Position numbers and translations under genes: made by a program
Notes under the pieces: generated by a model
What the model was told of the DNA's origin: nothing
Databases searched by the model: none
The model's input: the letters and a program-made list of their open reading frames with translations, nothing else
Shown here: piece after piece, positions 12,342 to 25,291 of the stretch
Layout of the letters: each line of letters starts with the position of its first letter
Position numbering within the stretch: position 1 is the first letter of the stretch
Assembly (NCBI GenBank): GCA_963082975.1
Contig: OY720344.1
Location: forward strand, 14,433,580-14,497,579
DNA: 64,000 nt
Origin: Labia minor
Lineage: Eukaryota; Arthropoda; Insecta; Dermaptera; Spongiphoridae
Reading direction: 5' to 3'

Positions 12342-12590
12342 GCATTTTTATGGGTCAAAGAAAGATGAAGTGATCGGGAAATGGTGGAGACTACATAACG
12401 TAAAATTACATGACCTCAATGCATCTCCAAATATAATTAGGGTTAGAAAATCGAGAAGGTTGTGATGGGCAGGGCACACGTGGCTAGAATGGGAGAGGAA
12501 AGAATGGTGAAAAATATAATGCTGGGGAGAATGTAGGAAGAGACATGAGTGAGATGGGAGAGGGTAGAAGTTGGAAGTTCCTTTCTTTGT
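12342..12590 (+). pseudogene. LINE (non-LTR retrotransposon) reverse-transcriptase C-terminal remnant
   Basis: Conceptual translation from about 12358 reads KWWRLHNVKLHDLNASPNI and then RKSRRL-stop-WAGH. After a one-base frameshift (about 12476) it reads AHVARMGEERMVKNIMLG. The HN-ELH-L..SPNIIR...SRRLRWAGHVARM pattern is the familiar C-terminal tail of many LINE ORF2 proteins, downstream of the RT domain. One in-frame stop (CGA to TGA type), one frameshift and later stops make it a dead fragment of roughly 80 codons. No polymerase motif is present. The clade (RTE, CR1 or Jockey) cannot be set from this tail. Confidence 0.75.
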
Positions 12591-12679
12591 AAAAATATCT
12601 ATTTATTTAATTTTTTAACCTCAATTTATTTCATATTTACAATAGTACAAGATTTCTTCCTGGACATTATGGTTGTTCA

Positions 12680-13090
12680 ATTCAGGAATGAAAAAGTTAG
12701 TAATCATGGCTCTCTACTCATTCGGGTCTTCCTCAAAGCTACGCTCTACAGTAGCAATAGCTTCTTCTGTACGCACCGTACGGTGTCTCTGGGGATGCGA
12801 GTTATCAATAAGAGTTAACGTGGTGCGAAAACGTTCCATGGTTAATCAAATTAACTGCTCTGATAAAATCTGTCGACGATAAAATGGACGTAGTGCACGA
12901 TACGTATTCCGCACAGAACCATTATTTTCAAAATAAAATTGCACTATTTCCAAGCGTTGTTCAGGCGTGGGTCTATTCATGATGAATTGCCAAAACAAAC
13001 TGAGAATAAATCACTTGACAGCTGTTAAATCGGTCGTCAACTTGAACAGTAATGCCAACATAAAGTTCTATACCACGAAAAAAACACCCT
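12680..13090 (-). mobile_element. Tc1/mariner-superfamily element, 5' part only (DUF4817-type)
   Basis: The right end (minus-strand 5' end, about 13090) reads AGGGTGTTTTTTTCGTGG, a terminal repeat known to me from this element type. An untranslated leader and the transposase N-terminus follow. The opposite end and the catalytic half are missing. A LINE remnant lies immediately to the left. Confidence 0.65.
12714..12980 (-). pseudogene. Transposase N-terminal fragment (DUF4817 helix-turn-helix)
   Basis: From ATG at 12980 (minus strand) the frame reads MNRPTPEQRLEIVQFYFENN, then SVRNTYRALRPFYRR, an in-frame TGA within SEQLI-stop-LTMERF, and RTTLTLIDNSHPQRHRTVRT. This is the N-terminal DNA-binding region of DUF4817-type Tc1-like transposases. 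The frame ends at TAG (12714) after EEDPNE, where intact relatives continue. The DDE catalytic domain is absent. It is about 89 codons against several hundred in intact relatives, so it is non-functional. Confidence 0.72.
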
Positions 13091-13640
13091 TTATTATGAT
13101 ATATCATGAATTTACAATTTTTCTTCAATAAATAATATATTATACTTTAATATATCTTAATCTAAAACTAAATCTATTTAATATTTTATTTATACATTAC
13201 AATTACACTTCTTTCAATTGCCAGTACCAACTATTGTCATGTTATTCGATAAACATTTCAAATTAAAGAAGTAAATTTATTAAATATATATCTTAATAAT
13301 GAAATAAATTGTAAAAGTTTAATCATGTTTATGAAAAATTATAGATGAGCATTTGAATTTGATACAAACCAATTAGCATGAGATGTATTTATTTGTTACA
13401 TAATTAATTTTTTAGTTTTATATCAATTAAATGGATTCACATATACATCTAATCTAATTAAAAGAAAAAGAATAAATTTATTTTATAACTGTATTATATA
13501 AAAAAAAATAAAACTCCAAGTGCATTTAAATCTTAAAACGTATAATTGAAAAAGTAGTCGAGTATTTCATAAGTATTTTATTCATTTTTTTTTCATTCCA
13601 ATGCCATTTTTCATAATAAGACAGTAATGGGATAAAAGTA

Positions 13641-13671
<31 letters not shown>

Positions 13672-15690
13672 GTTAGAGTATAGCAAGTCAACTTATTAAA
13701 TAGATTGGGTTGCATAGAACCTTAAGGGAAGGCGAAAAACAATACTCGAAGATTATTATGTTCTGAATTAATTTATTATTTTATTGAGAAAAAAAACATA
13801 ATTGACTCTTTATTATATTGATGATAAAAAAACCATGATTCTTTTTATGAAATCTAAATAAAGAAATTATGTGGTTTAATAATTTTAATTTAATTGAATA
13901 AAAAAAAAAAAAAATTACCAAAATTACAAATTTTGTTAAATATTTATAAATGTAAATTTATTTTTATTTTATTTTATATTTAACTATCAAAAAATTAATA
14001 AATTTCCAAACAATTCATTACAAATGATCTATAATATTTATTATATTTTATCCTTGAGGCTCTCAGAAACAAATGAAAATTTTTTATTTCAAAAAAGAAA
14101 AAAAAATCAACAAATATGTATATTTTATTTTTTTTTTATTTTGTTTTTTTTTTTTTTTATTTTTATAGGTATAACTAATTGACAAGAATATGCAAATTGA
14201 ATAAAGATTTATCAATTTCCGTAGCCTATTAGAATTTATATCTTTTAAGTGGGAGTTAGAAGTTGATAGTCCCGTAAGTAGAATTGCAATAGTAGGCGCC
14301 TCAAGATCGTTTTACCTTCGTTTGCATGAGAAAAAAATACCTATACAATCGCGAAAATTTAAAATCCTGGGTCCCAAATGTGAAGGTTATTATTATTGTT
14401 ATAAAATATGAATACCCACACATAAGTGAAGCTTCTTTTTTTTGTTTTGTTTTTTTTCATCACTTTTACTATTCATAAAAATTGATTATTTTCTATCCCA
14501 CAATGAATTTGATCAATACAAGTTTCCAGAATTATTATTTTTTTATATAAATTGTTAATTTGTAATAATTTTATTTTATTTCTTTAAAAATACCTTATAT
14601 ATTACAAAATAAATTACATTCGACTTATAATATATTCCTAATACTATTTATTTCTAATGAATAATTAATGTATTTATTTCGATTAGGCTTTTATAATTAA
14701 TGATAACAAAACACCATATTCTAGTTCATTAAAAATATGTTAAATAACATTTAATAAGTTGGAAAAAAAAATTTTGACATAAATAAATTTATGACATTTA
14801 AATTGAGATCATATGAGATTGAAGATGAGAGCTACGATTAAACATGCTGTCTCTAGAAGAAAACATAGTTTCGTCTTTGGTAGGTACGAAACCAGCATAG
14901 TTACCATTTATGTAGAATATGGTTTTGAAAACTAATTTATTCTTGAGAAAAATTTAGGTTTTTTCGAATTTTAACTAATTTCCACTAAAATGTTGTTTAA
15001 TTGGGTACTAAAATTCATTGTCTCTCCTTATTTCAGCAACATTTTATTGCAAACATGTTGTCATTTTGCCAACCAATATCAAAATATTGAATGTACCTAA
15101 ATATAAACAGTACTTTCTCCTTGATTTAAAGTCAGATTTACAACGACAAAAAAACACTGAATAAGACTTTTTGTTCAAATTGAAAAGAGTTCGTTAAATA
15201 GTTGTCTTTTTTATATTTTTTAATAGTTTTTCAGGAATTTTTGATATTTTAGGTAAGAGACTTATTTGGATGTTAAGATGACACTTCGGAAGATGTTTTA
15301 CAGGATTCAAGAATAAAATGACATAACCAAATTTAACTCGGTTTAATCAATCTGTTAATCTAAGAATTGAATTAAATATGATGGTAATAAATTTTATTGC
15401 TTTATCTGAAATATTTTTAAGACTTCTTTATTCAGAGTTTTTGAGTTTAATGATTTATTTCTTTGATTTTAAATGTTTCTAGAAAAATGTTCATTTTTAA
15501 TATTGTTATGAAAGAGTTGGGAGAAGAGATTTGTAAACAAATTTGCTGTTTCTAGGCCAATATTCCGATTTGTTTGTATGTACCTAGAAGGGAATTGAAA
15601 TTTTCGACGTTCTGAAGATTTTGATGGTTCTTCAAATTGAATATTTCTTTTTTGGAAGACTTCATATATAAATTTTGCATGAATTGAAAT
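13091..15690. other. AT-rich desert
   Basis: (TA)n at 13641-13668, long poly-T near 14143-14158 and a slightly GC-richer patch at 14225-14400. The 14810-15690 part is less repetitive but has no long frame. It may hide the decayed 5' half of the mariner that follows. Confidence 0.5.
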
Positions 15691-15699
15691 TTATTTGTC

Positions 15700-16145
15700 T
15701 AACTGTTGGTTTTAGTTGTTTTTTTATATAATATTATATCAAGAATATGCGGAAAGAAGAGGGTGGTTTACTACGAATTTTGGAGACCTAATGAATCGGT
15801 CAATACCCAACAACAATTCTTCAAATTGGATCATGAATTGCCCCAAAAAAAGACATTAGGAAGTCATTTTCCAGTATTCGATCGGGCAATCACACACACC
15901 AAGACCGATGTAGGACGAATTTGGTTGAGAGTTGCTATCCCATCCTCTCTACTCTCTACCCCTTCGGACTACCATGTATTTGCATCACTGAGACCCGAGC
16001 TTCAAATGGGATGAATTATTTTAGGATGAAAACCACAATCTTCCAAGGTGGAAAAAATGTGTAGCCAACTAGAGCAAATACTTCGGATAAAATTTTTTTC
16101 AATTTTCTTCTTCAATTATTGTGTTTTTCTAAAAAAAATACAGCT
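15700..16145 (+). pseudogene. Mariner transposase C-terminal remnant (irritans/SETMAR-like)
   Basis: The frame from 15706 reads KKRVVYYEFWRPNESVNTQQ and ends with STPSDYHVFASLRPELQ, matching the mariner pattern 'YYELL.P.ETV' followed by 'SPDLAPSDYHLFRSL'. The last catalytic Asp is GAC at 15967-15969. The middle (the HDNA catalytic block) is scrambled by frameshifts (DRAITHTKTDVGRI). After a stop at 16012 the frame resumes in decayed form. Inverted terminal repeats were not found. It differs from the D34D mariners elsewhere in the window, so it is a separate and probably older lineage. Confidence 0.7.
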
Positions 16146-16553
16146 GCTTTAAGGTAGCACACCTGGTACTTTGTACCTTGTTTTAACTTGAACATAATCA
16201 GATTCGGGTTTTTGTATATCATCAGACATAAAACAAATTCGATAAGCTCTAATATATTTAACTGACGTATTGGCATAAGAAGGGAGGTGTGGTGGGATTA
16301 ATTAACACATTGTATTTGCGGATTTGCCAATGGAATTATTAATAAAAATATTAAGATTTTTTCCTCGTGTAATATTTTAATTTGCCTATAAGTAAATAAT
16401 TGTATCAATAAATATGAATATTTGACATTGATATTTTTAATTCCCATTAAAATTAATTGAAATTGGCATTAATAATATCTATACTAAATATTTAGATATT
16501 ATAAATTATGTTATTTGCCTTCGAACGATTTGTTCTCATCTTTCAAAAAACAA

Positions 16554-16585
<32 letters not shown>

Positions 16586-16754
16586 AAAAAGTACTTTGAT
16601 TTTTTTTTTTTTTTTTTTTTTTTTTTGTAGAAAGAAGAGAAAAATCTAATCCTCTATTTTATGTAAAGTTTTTCCTCTCTTTCCTCCCTTTCTGAATAAT
16701 TTATATTTGTTGCATCGAACATCGGAACTTGTTTTTTTAAATATTTTTTTTTTT
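16146..16754. other. AT-rich DNA with opposed poly-A and poly-T tracts
   Basis: A long A run (about 16556-16573) is followed 27 nt later by a T run of 26 (16601-16626), able to pair as a simple hairpin. Nothing coding. Confidence 0.6.
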
Positions 16755-17400
16755 TTGTAGGTAGCCCGGTAATGAAGGTGTAAATAAATCCTCCCGCGTG
16801 TTGTACCCGAGATCTGTCCGGTCAATTGATGACCTTGTCGTTCGATTCGACTTTTAATTCGAACGCTGCGCTTATCTGTTAAATTCTAGCGTTACACGTG
16901 TCTCGCTATAAAATTAACAAGTTTTCGGGACGTCTTGTGATGCTGTCTCGTGGAGGATGAATGTGGGGCTTGTTTTTCAATCAAGGGCAGCAGGTGCCGT
17001 AAGGCGTAAGGCCAGAAGCCACGGGGGGGTCACCGCACGCCGGATCCGGATGATTACAGGCCGGCCCAATTACGGCTCCGCTATTATTGATTAAGAAAAC
17101 TAACCAATCAATCAATGGCCTCTCTATCCAATCTATTTGGATAGAGTTCTTCTGGTGGCTACCAGTTTTGCCCTCAGCTCACTAGAGAGCAGACGTTTCC
17201 TTTTTGGACCCAGGTTGGTCGCCCAGTTGCCAGGTTGCGGCCCCTAATAACACCTCGCTACCTGACCCGGCCATTTGGACATCTATCTCAGCCGTCGACG
17301 ATTTAATTCGTTCCCGTCTGAATTTATTTTGTTATCATGGCCCGCCCCCTCCTGTCATTTCGCTCATCTAAGATTGATGACTTCCTGAGTCAACATTAAA
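16755..17400. promoter_or_regulatory. Large GC-rich unique island, candidate enhancer or conserved non-coding element
   Basis: The most complex non-repeat sequence in the window. It has an E-box CACGTG (16895-16900), homeodomain/PBC-like sites CAATTACGG (near 17067), TTATTGATTAAG (near 17084) and CCAATCAATCAATGG (near 17104), and a perfect 10-bp inverted repeat CTCTATCCAA/TTGGATAGAG (17122-17146). Several GC-only blocks and no sustained open frame. It matches no repeat family here. A non-coding RNA or a first exon with CpG-rich promoter is possible; I favour cis-regulatory DNA. Confidence 0.45.
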
Positions 17401-17640
17401 AAAAAAAAAAACACATCTCACGGAAGTCTTACACCTCCCTCATAAGAAAGAACAAAATTTTTAAAAGAAATCTTACTTAAACATAATAATTAAATTATAT
17501 ATTGCTTGTTAACCAGGTGTTGTAAAGAATTTTAAAGTATTTTAAACGATATACTATATTTATATATATATATATCTATATAAAAATAAAAATTTAAAAA
17601 AAAAAAAAACAAGTAATTTACTACCGTGAGTGAAGTTCGG
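17401..17640. other. AT-rich spacer
   Basis: Poly-A and (TA)n tracts between two GC-richer islands; nothing recognised. Confidence 0.6.
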
Positions 17641-17880
17641 AAGGCGATATTATAGAAATCAAATTTAGCTGAGATATAAAATTAATATCATGCTATTATC
17701 TTATTTAAAATAATTGATCTAGATGGAAGCGACTTGGCAACCACGGATGATGCAGGTCAGTCAGCCGGTGTCTTGGACCGGAGCGTCCAACCAACCAGAA
17801 AATCTTTCTTTTATTTTGCGATTCGCTACCAAGATAGAAACAACTTTTTGTGGCATGGTGGAAGGCTCACTTACTTAATT
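17641..17880. other. Small GC-richer island
   Basis: About 240 bp with CAACCACGGATGATGCAGG and GTGTCTTGGACCGGAGCG. The 63-codon frame inside begins at an arbitrary ATG and ends in low-complexity sequence, so I do not call a gene. It may belong with the 16.8-17.4 kb island. Confidence 0.3.
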
Positions 17881-20800
17881 TTGTTATCGTATATTAGATT
17901 CAAAATTATATTAAAAAAAAAATAAAATAAAAATAAAAACAAAAATGAAAACAAAACAAAATTAATAATATTCAAAATTACGAATAGAAAAAAAAAAACG
18001 AAAAGTCACACCGATTTTGAATACCTGAATATTCTAGAATGTTTATTATAATAAAAATGTGGACAATTTATGACTTTGGAATGAAATTTGATAGGAGGTA
18101 AATTTAATTTGAAATGAGAAACATACAAACAACGTTTAATAAAGATGTGACTAAAGAAAAAAAATGCTTATTCCTATTAAGTAATCACCATAAAATTCAT
18201 ATGAAATTGAATATTTTAATATTATCCAAAGTAATTTAACAATATTTTTTAATTTTAATACATTTGAAATAAGGAAACTCAAAAGTACTCAATATATTAA
18301 GTAAATTATAAGACTCCAGAACTAATTTTCATTATTTTATATATTTATTTTCTAAAAAAAATTAAATAAAATAAGTATTTTTTATTTTTTAAATAGAAAA
18401 AAGAAATAAACAAAACAAAAACAGATGTACAGATTGTAATATGTTTCATAAAATTGAAGATGATTATATTTATTTATGGTCATTCACAAATGATATCTTT
18501 TTATAAACATTTAAGTATAATTTATGAGAATCAAAATAATTTCATTTAAAAAAAGAAAACTAATAATTGCTTTTAAAAATAAACAAATTAGTTTAGCATT
18601 TAGTTAGTAGATTTAAGAACTAAAAATGGAGAATTAGGTGAAATAAAAAAATATTATAATTATCTATAAGGAATTAATTATAGTTTTAAAATGCATAATA
18701 TTAATAGATTTACAGAGATTTTTTTTAAAAAGAAAAGTCTAAGAAGTCATATCATAATTTTAGAAAAATTTTGTACATACCTATAAATTATTTTAATTAT
18801 AGCAATAATATCTGTTAATTTTAGAATTAACTTGAAATATTAACTTACGAATGATATGATTTATATGCAGAAAAGTAGTCAATATTTACCTGAAACAAAA
18901 AAAAAAATATTATATTTAAATGATATTTTTTTAATGCTTTGCTATGAACAAAATCATTTTAATAAGAATAATTTAAGTGATTTTATTTAAAATAAGGTAC
19001 AAAAAAATATTTGGGATATTATTTACATAATCTATACAGCAGCTCTTCATAAGGTTCATATAGTATTTTGAGCTAATATGTAATGTCTGTCTTATCACAA
19101 ATGAAATAAATTGTAATTAATTAATTGTTTTGCTTTATTATACTGACGAAAAATTATATTATAATTCATTAAAGTATGTCAAAGAGTTAACAAATGTAAT
19201 TTTACAATAAAAAACAAAAAATATTTTCAAAATAAAATCATGCCTAAATGAATGTTCTTCCGGTGATCCAATTACAATGATTCACTATATATTTTATAAT
19301 ATCGATTTATTATATTTTCTTCTTATATATGTATATAAAATTTATTTTAAATAAAATAAAATAAATAAATTAATTAATTAGAAAAATAAAATATCTATCA
19401 GCTCATTTCTGAAATAATTGAGAAAACGATCACTTAGAATTAATTAGTAAGAAGATAAAATCCTAAAATGCTTGAGCTAATAAACAAGGAGACTTCAATG
19501 CGCGAGCGCCGGGTTTTACTTTTATGCCCGTTGATGGAAGGCATTACAAGCAACCTTGATTAAATAAAAGATCCATTTCTTTTTTTTTTTCATTTTATTT
19601 TATTTATTTTATTTTTATTTTTATTTTCATTTTCTTTATTGCCTTCCACTTTTCTTGCACGTTTCTCTTTTTAAAATAAGTTCACTCTTTAAAATGCACT
19701 ATTTTTTCACTCACTTTTGAAACTACTTATTAACAAATTAACGAAGAAAAGTTGAAGTACAAGTAGTGTCAAATATTAATCATCAATTTATTAAATTTCT
19801 AAGTTTGAACTATATAATTATAGTAAAAACATAATTTATATTTTTAGACATACTGAGAAAAAAAAAATTGTGTACTCCAATATGTATATAAAACTTTATA
19901 TGGAGAAAAAAAACATTTTTTTTAAACATGGTTTATTTAATTTAATAATATTAATCTAATGATGAAATGAATTAAGTTATTAATAAAATATTTCACTTAA
20001 GAAGTTATACAGGATTTGAAAGTGTTGACATTCATTCAAGATGTAGAACAAATCATATAAAAAAATGTTTTATAATCAGATAATTATGATTTTGAAATGG
20101 ACAAATAAAGATAATTTATTTGAAAAAAAAAAATTAATAGACTCTCTTTTTCTAATAGATATTTCTTTAATAATATAGATTCAAATTAAAATTTATTGAA
20201 CTAAAATAAAAATTTTATAACCTAAATTTTGAGATTATAATTGCATTTAATCAGTTTTTATTTACTTATTAAAAATTTGTTTTTCTCTGAGTGAAGTGTT
20301 ATATTGACTTGAAATTAGTAATATGTATTAACAAATATAAACATTCATTAAGATATTAAGCTAAGAAAAATTAAAATAAATATAAAAATTTCTATCTTTA
20401 AAAAAACATTGTTATTTTTTATACAATATATATATTGTAAATATTTAAATTTAATTTTATATAAATTCTTTTCTCTAACTTGAATAAAAATATTGAAAAT
20501 AATTTTTCATTATATTATTCGTTTACTGAGATATCATTTAACTAATTGTAAGATATAAAGTTCTATTCTATTCAAAATAATATTTTAAATATTCAATTAC
20601 AATTAAAATAAATTTTCATTTAAATTAATTAATAGTATAATATTCATATATATAGTTTTATAATCAATTTTTTTATGTGTTCGATAGAAATAATTTAATA
20701 AATATAATATACACTTAAAGTATAGAAAATGAATGATAAAACTTTATAGGATTATATTATTATATATACAATTTAACATTAAGTAAAAGTTAGAGCATTA

Positions 20801-23800
20801 ATATCAATAAGAGGCTTAACACAGAAGCAGTATAAATTTTTTGATAAAATAAATAATGAAACGATTTTCATTTCCATATCAATAAAATAAATTTTCTCCT
20901 GAAGCAACATAAACACAAACGAATAAAAAAAAAGATTTTTTTTATTTTTTCCTAGTTATATTTAAATAGTAGGAACTAGTAGTAATAAAATAATAATTGC
21001 ATCCATGATTAACTGATTTTTAATTGCTCTCGCCTGTATCCCATTAAATGAAGTGAGTTTGATTGCTATTTACTTAAGTGAGGTTCTTTGACAAAATAAT
21101 GAAATAAAAAAAAATTATCTTTCAAAATAATATGTAACCTTTTTCTAACTTTGTTTATTTTCAAAAATGAGTGCGTTTGAGTGCTTAAAGAAAAGAGTTT
21201 GTTTCTTTTGAATCAATTTCTTTTTTCTTTTTTTTTTTTTCTTTATTTTTTTAATTTTTAAAAGGAAATAATAATATAAAATATATATTTTGAATGGAGT
21301 TATTATTATTTGAATTAAAAATTTTTCTTAAAAATCTACTACAAGCATAGTCGTGTGTGCTGAAGATACACTAGTAGTGCAACAAAACATTCTTCGAACA
21401 CTTTATATCAATATTTTATAATTATCGAATTTATATTTTTAGTTTAATAAAGAAAAAAAGGAAAAATTATGATCGAAATTAACTTTATTGCTTTTCACAA
21501 TATTCCCTCTACAAAAATTGATAAATACACTTTTGCAGAGGGGAGGCATGCTTTTGAATCAATTTTTAAAGCACTATTTTAAAATTATCGATGGTTGCAA
21601 TTTAAATTTTTAGTTTATTAAAAAAGAAATGAATTAAAAATGAACAATTCACATTAAAATTACAATTTATGAAATTTGAAGTAGTGAATATTTATTTATC
21701 TATCTTAGTAGAGATTAAACCTGCAAATTGTATATTTTTTTACTGAAATATCGTTTGAATTCGCTCGCAGTATAAAAACATTCATGATAGATTCAGTGTA
21801 TACCGTTTGGACTTCTATTAATGTCAGTGCGTGAGTTTGCCGTACAAATCGCATTGTTCAGGATTTTAAAAATTTTGCAAATCTTCACTCTTCATGAACC
21901 CAAATATGACTTTTGTATTTTTCATGTCTGTCATTTTGTTTGTCTGTTTGTTTGGGAAATTGTGAAGTTATAAACGCAAAATTGATTGGGGCTATGAAAT
22001 ATTACCAGAATATTCTTATATGCTCTTATTTTAATATATGCTGTAAATTTTATCAATATTTATTAAAAAAAAGAAAAATTAAATTAATTTTTTAAAATTT
22101 ATATCAAGCTTAACAAGGCTTTACTTTGCCCATTGGACTGTTGGAGAATAGTGCCAGAATAGTAAACTTTTTTCTAGAATTCAACATAGCATTGTTAAAA
22201 CAAGAAATTGTAAGTGGTTCACTGTATTAGATATAAATTTTGCTTTTTGTGGTAATTATCTACAACTAAAGACTACAAACTAAAATTAATTAAAGAATTT
22301 CCATACAATAAAAATAAAAAAAAAATAATGGACAATTTTTAGGAAAGATATATTTTTACCACAAATCAATTGCAAATTTTTTAATAATTATTTTATTTTT
22401 TTGGTATAAAGTTTAATATTTAAAATTATAACACTTTTATACAGGATAGTTAGAAGTTATACAAAAATATTCGATTATATATTAAAGCTAAAATGGGTAC
22501 AGGTGATGTAGAAAAAAAAACCATGACAATTTTGTGGCAAGTTGGTTACTTCAAAAAGATTTTTTTTTAATTTTGTGACACGGACATTAAAAAATGTTCG
22601 CCATCTCTGGTCTATAATTTCAAATGTTTAATACATTATTGCTTCGTCCAAGAACTTTCGAGTTCCGAGAAGCCGCAGAGATAAATATATAATACATTAC
22701 TAGTCTTGAACTGATCTTAATATTGAAATATTTTTATCAATAAAAATTATAATATTAAATATTTAATATTTATATATTAGAGTGTATTTATGAAATTACT
22801 TATTTTAATATTCTATATTTCTAACAACTTTTTTACTCGAAATATTATTTTAGAGAGGAAAATCATTTTGAGTTTTAATGTGATTCTAAATTATTTAATT
22901 ATTATTATAAAACAATTTTCTAATTAATATATTTAACATTTTTTTTTTTAAATTTTTACACTAAGGCAAACATTTAAATAATAATATAATTTCAACACGA
23001 ACTCATTCATAATTTTTTTCCGCTTGAGATTGATTTATTAATTTAAACGGTTTAAATATTATGAGTCTAGTTTTCCGGTAATTAAGAATTTGTTTTCTCT
23101 GGAAATCCTATATAATTTTCAAAGTAGAGCTTTCTGAACAGGGCAAGATACCTTATTCACTGCTCATAAAAATTGATTTATAGATGTTTTAAAATCAACT
23201 TTTTTTTTTTTTACATAAAATATTGAAAGAAGGCGGGAAGAAACTCTGATGACTTTAAATTATAGAATTAAAAAGATTTACTGATTTTATAATAATTTAA
23301 GTCTCTCAGGTTAATGCCATCACAAAGTAGTAGTCTTTAAAATTAAAAAAGAGGCTCAACATTTCGTTTTCTGACCAAGTCAAATTGTTTAACATCATTT
23401 CAATTTTCAATGAAATTTAAAAAAAAAGTAAATATTATTCTAACTAAGAAAATCAAGCTCCTGAACACTTTCTCCTCAAACTTATGTCAAAATAATTGGT
23501 TAATTTATTTATTCTTATAATTATTCACAAAATAAAATATTAATGTTATTTATTTTTGTTATTTTTATTATTTTATATTATTATCTTAAACAAATAACTA
23601 AACTTTTTAAATTAAAAGGACGGTTTTTTCTTTCTTTATGCAATACCGTAACAGTTTCTATCAATTATCCATATATAATGGCACACACTTGGATTGTACA
23701 TTGGTATATAATTGATATGTTATGCTTTTATAAAATATCATTACTAAAACGATTATTTTAATGATAAAATTAGTTTATAAAAAATATAAAGCATTAAAAA

Positions 23801-23823
23801 TAAATATAAAAATCATAAATTAT
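17881..23823. other. Six-kilobase AT desert
   Basis: No gene, TE terminus or RNA signature that I can support, apart from a doubtful hAT-like end near 22612. Degenerate similarity between about 21400-21470 and 21570-21640 hints at an old tandem or repeat pair. Small frames here are composition artefacts. Confidence 0.55.
22560..22612 (-). mobile_element. Possible hAT-like element end
   Basis: Read on the minus strand, CAGAGATGGCGAACATTTTT resembles Charlie-type hAT ends (CAGGGATGGxGAAC). No partner end or 8-bp target duplication was found upstream. Confidence 0.3.
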
Positions 23824-24060
23824 AAATTCTATTTCAAAAGAAAAGGTGAATTTTACATTCCTTGTACATTTGATTATCGAAATTTTTTTTTGTTATGTTG
23901 GTTCACATATGTTTCTCATATGTTGACATTTTCGCCATTTTGGATTAGGAGTTTGTTTTTGACAATTGAAAAAGTTAGTCACGTTTTTGAGTGTTCTTCG
24001 ATTTTTTACTTTTTTAAGCATTTTGAGTTCTTGCCAACAGGTCGTACTGTTAATATTTAA
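23824..24060 (+). mobile_element. Mariner stub, same family as the 30.7-kb and 62.7-kb copies
   Basis: Begins near the family's terminal repeat (AAAAGAAAAGGTGAATTTTA). It contains the leader (CTCATATGTTGACATTTTCG, CATTTTGGATTAG), then jumps from TTCTTCGATTTTTTACTTTT directly to the later coding segment GAGTTCTTGCCAACAGGTCG and stops. It is therefore a deletion derivative without its right end. The overlapping open frame is not a gene. Confidence 0.7.
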
Positions 24061-24693
24061 ATTTATCTTTGAATTTATTTATCAATTCTTATAACATCTA
24101 AGTAAAAAAAAATGTCAAAAATACTTTTAAGTATCTCTATTAATTGTAAAGTATATAATTATTTGATATTAATATATTTAGTCTATTCTCCAAAGTCCAG
24201 AATGTTAAAGTAAATGGTCTGGTATTTATTATAGGGCAATAAAAAATAATATTTTTTAACTCCTTAATAATAATAATAGTAATAATCATAATGATTTAAA
24301 ATAAATAATTCGTTACTATAAAACATGTCCCTTATAATATACCCTTCATAAATCATCTAAATGTGTCCCGGGATACAGTCATAATTTCAAATACAGTCAT
24401 GGAACTTTCAAAACAATTTAATGTCTGTAATTTAATGATGACTAGTTTTTTTTCTGTTTAGTTTTTTTCTACTACACTTAAAGCCAGTTATTTTCAAAAT
24501 GCAATATTATAACCTAAACTATTATTTATATTTTGAATATATATATATATAATCAATTTTATCTCATTCATGGTTTTTATTAATGCGTTTTAAATAAACC
24601 CTGGATTTACTTTTTAAGTGAGATTATAAGTAGCAGGGTGTAACAAAACAATCTTCACATTTAACTAATACTATTATTGTGAATTGCTTTTTT
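24061..24693. other. AT-rich DNA
   Basis: No gene or TE end seen; (TA)n near 24537-24551. Confidence 0.6.
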
Positions 24694-25291
24694 ACTATCT
24701 CGCCAGAGATAGTATTGCAATCACGAAAATTTTCGATGATGAGATTTTGATGTTTTTATACGTTTTGAAGGTTCCTGAATCATTTTCACTAAATGTCTCT
24801 CTCTGTGTGTGTGTGTATATATGTAACCAAGATTACGCAAAAACGGTTTGAGCTAGAATGATGAAATTTGGTACATGGGCATTATTCAAAATTCATAGTT
24901 TTCTAACAACTTTTGAGAAATGTAGCTCAACCGGAAGAGGGTTATTACCTACAACGTTTTGATTTTTTTTTCTTCTAAAGTGACCGTAAAAATAAAGATA
25001 TATATTTGATAAAATTTTTCACATGATTAATAATTGTATAAAACTGCTATATATAGAATTTCAGCTTGATTGAATCACTGAAAGTACCAGAATTAATTTT
25101 TTAACACTGCAAATCTCACGCTCCAACACGTGACGTGGTGCCATCAACAAAGAGCCAAACATGCTCTGGTTTAATAAATATTTATTAATTTTAATTTATA
25201 ATTTATAATTAATTAAATTTAATTTAAATATAATATATGTGTTAATTAATCCAATTCAAATTTGCGAGATAGTCGAGTGGAGACACTCCAG
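24694..25291 (+). mobile_element. Family-A HINE-like element (copy A3), full length
   Basis: ACTATCTCGCC at the left. The middle holds a TCTC/(GT)n/TATA microsatellite, AACGGTTTGAGCTAGAATGA and CAACCGGAAGAGGGTTATTA. GCGAGATAGT, the GAGTG-GAGA-CACTC hairpin and CAG end it. Inserted after a T run and followed by ATTTTT. Confidence 0.78.

Noticed and set aside
12549-12882. Two plus-strand frames of 69-89 codons
   Set aside because: Shadows on the wrong strand of the DUF4817-type transposase fragment and an extension from the LINE remnant.
17734-17925. 63-codon frame in a GC-richer patch
   Set aside because: No domain, arbitrary start, ends in low-complexity lysine-rich sequence; insufficient for a gene call.
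21400-21640. Possible degenerate tandem repeat (two segments around ATTATCGA and TTTTTAGTTTA)
   Set aside because: Similarity is weak and within low-complexity DNA; could be chance.
21913-24060. Several plus-strand frames of 60-99 codons
   Set aside because: AT-driven composition rich in F, Y, I and K with no domain. The last one lies over a mariner stub.
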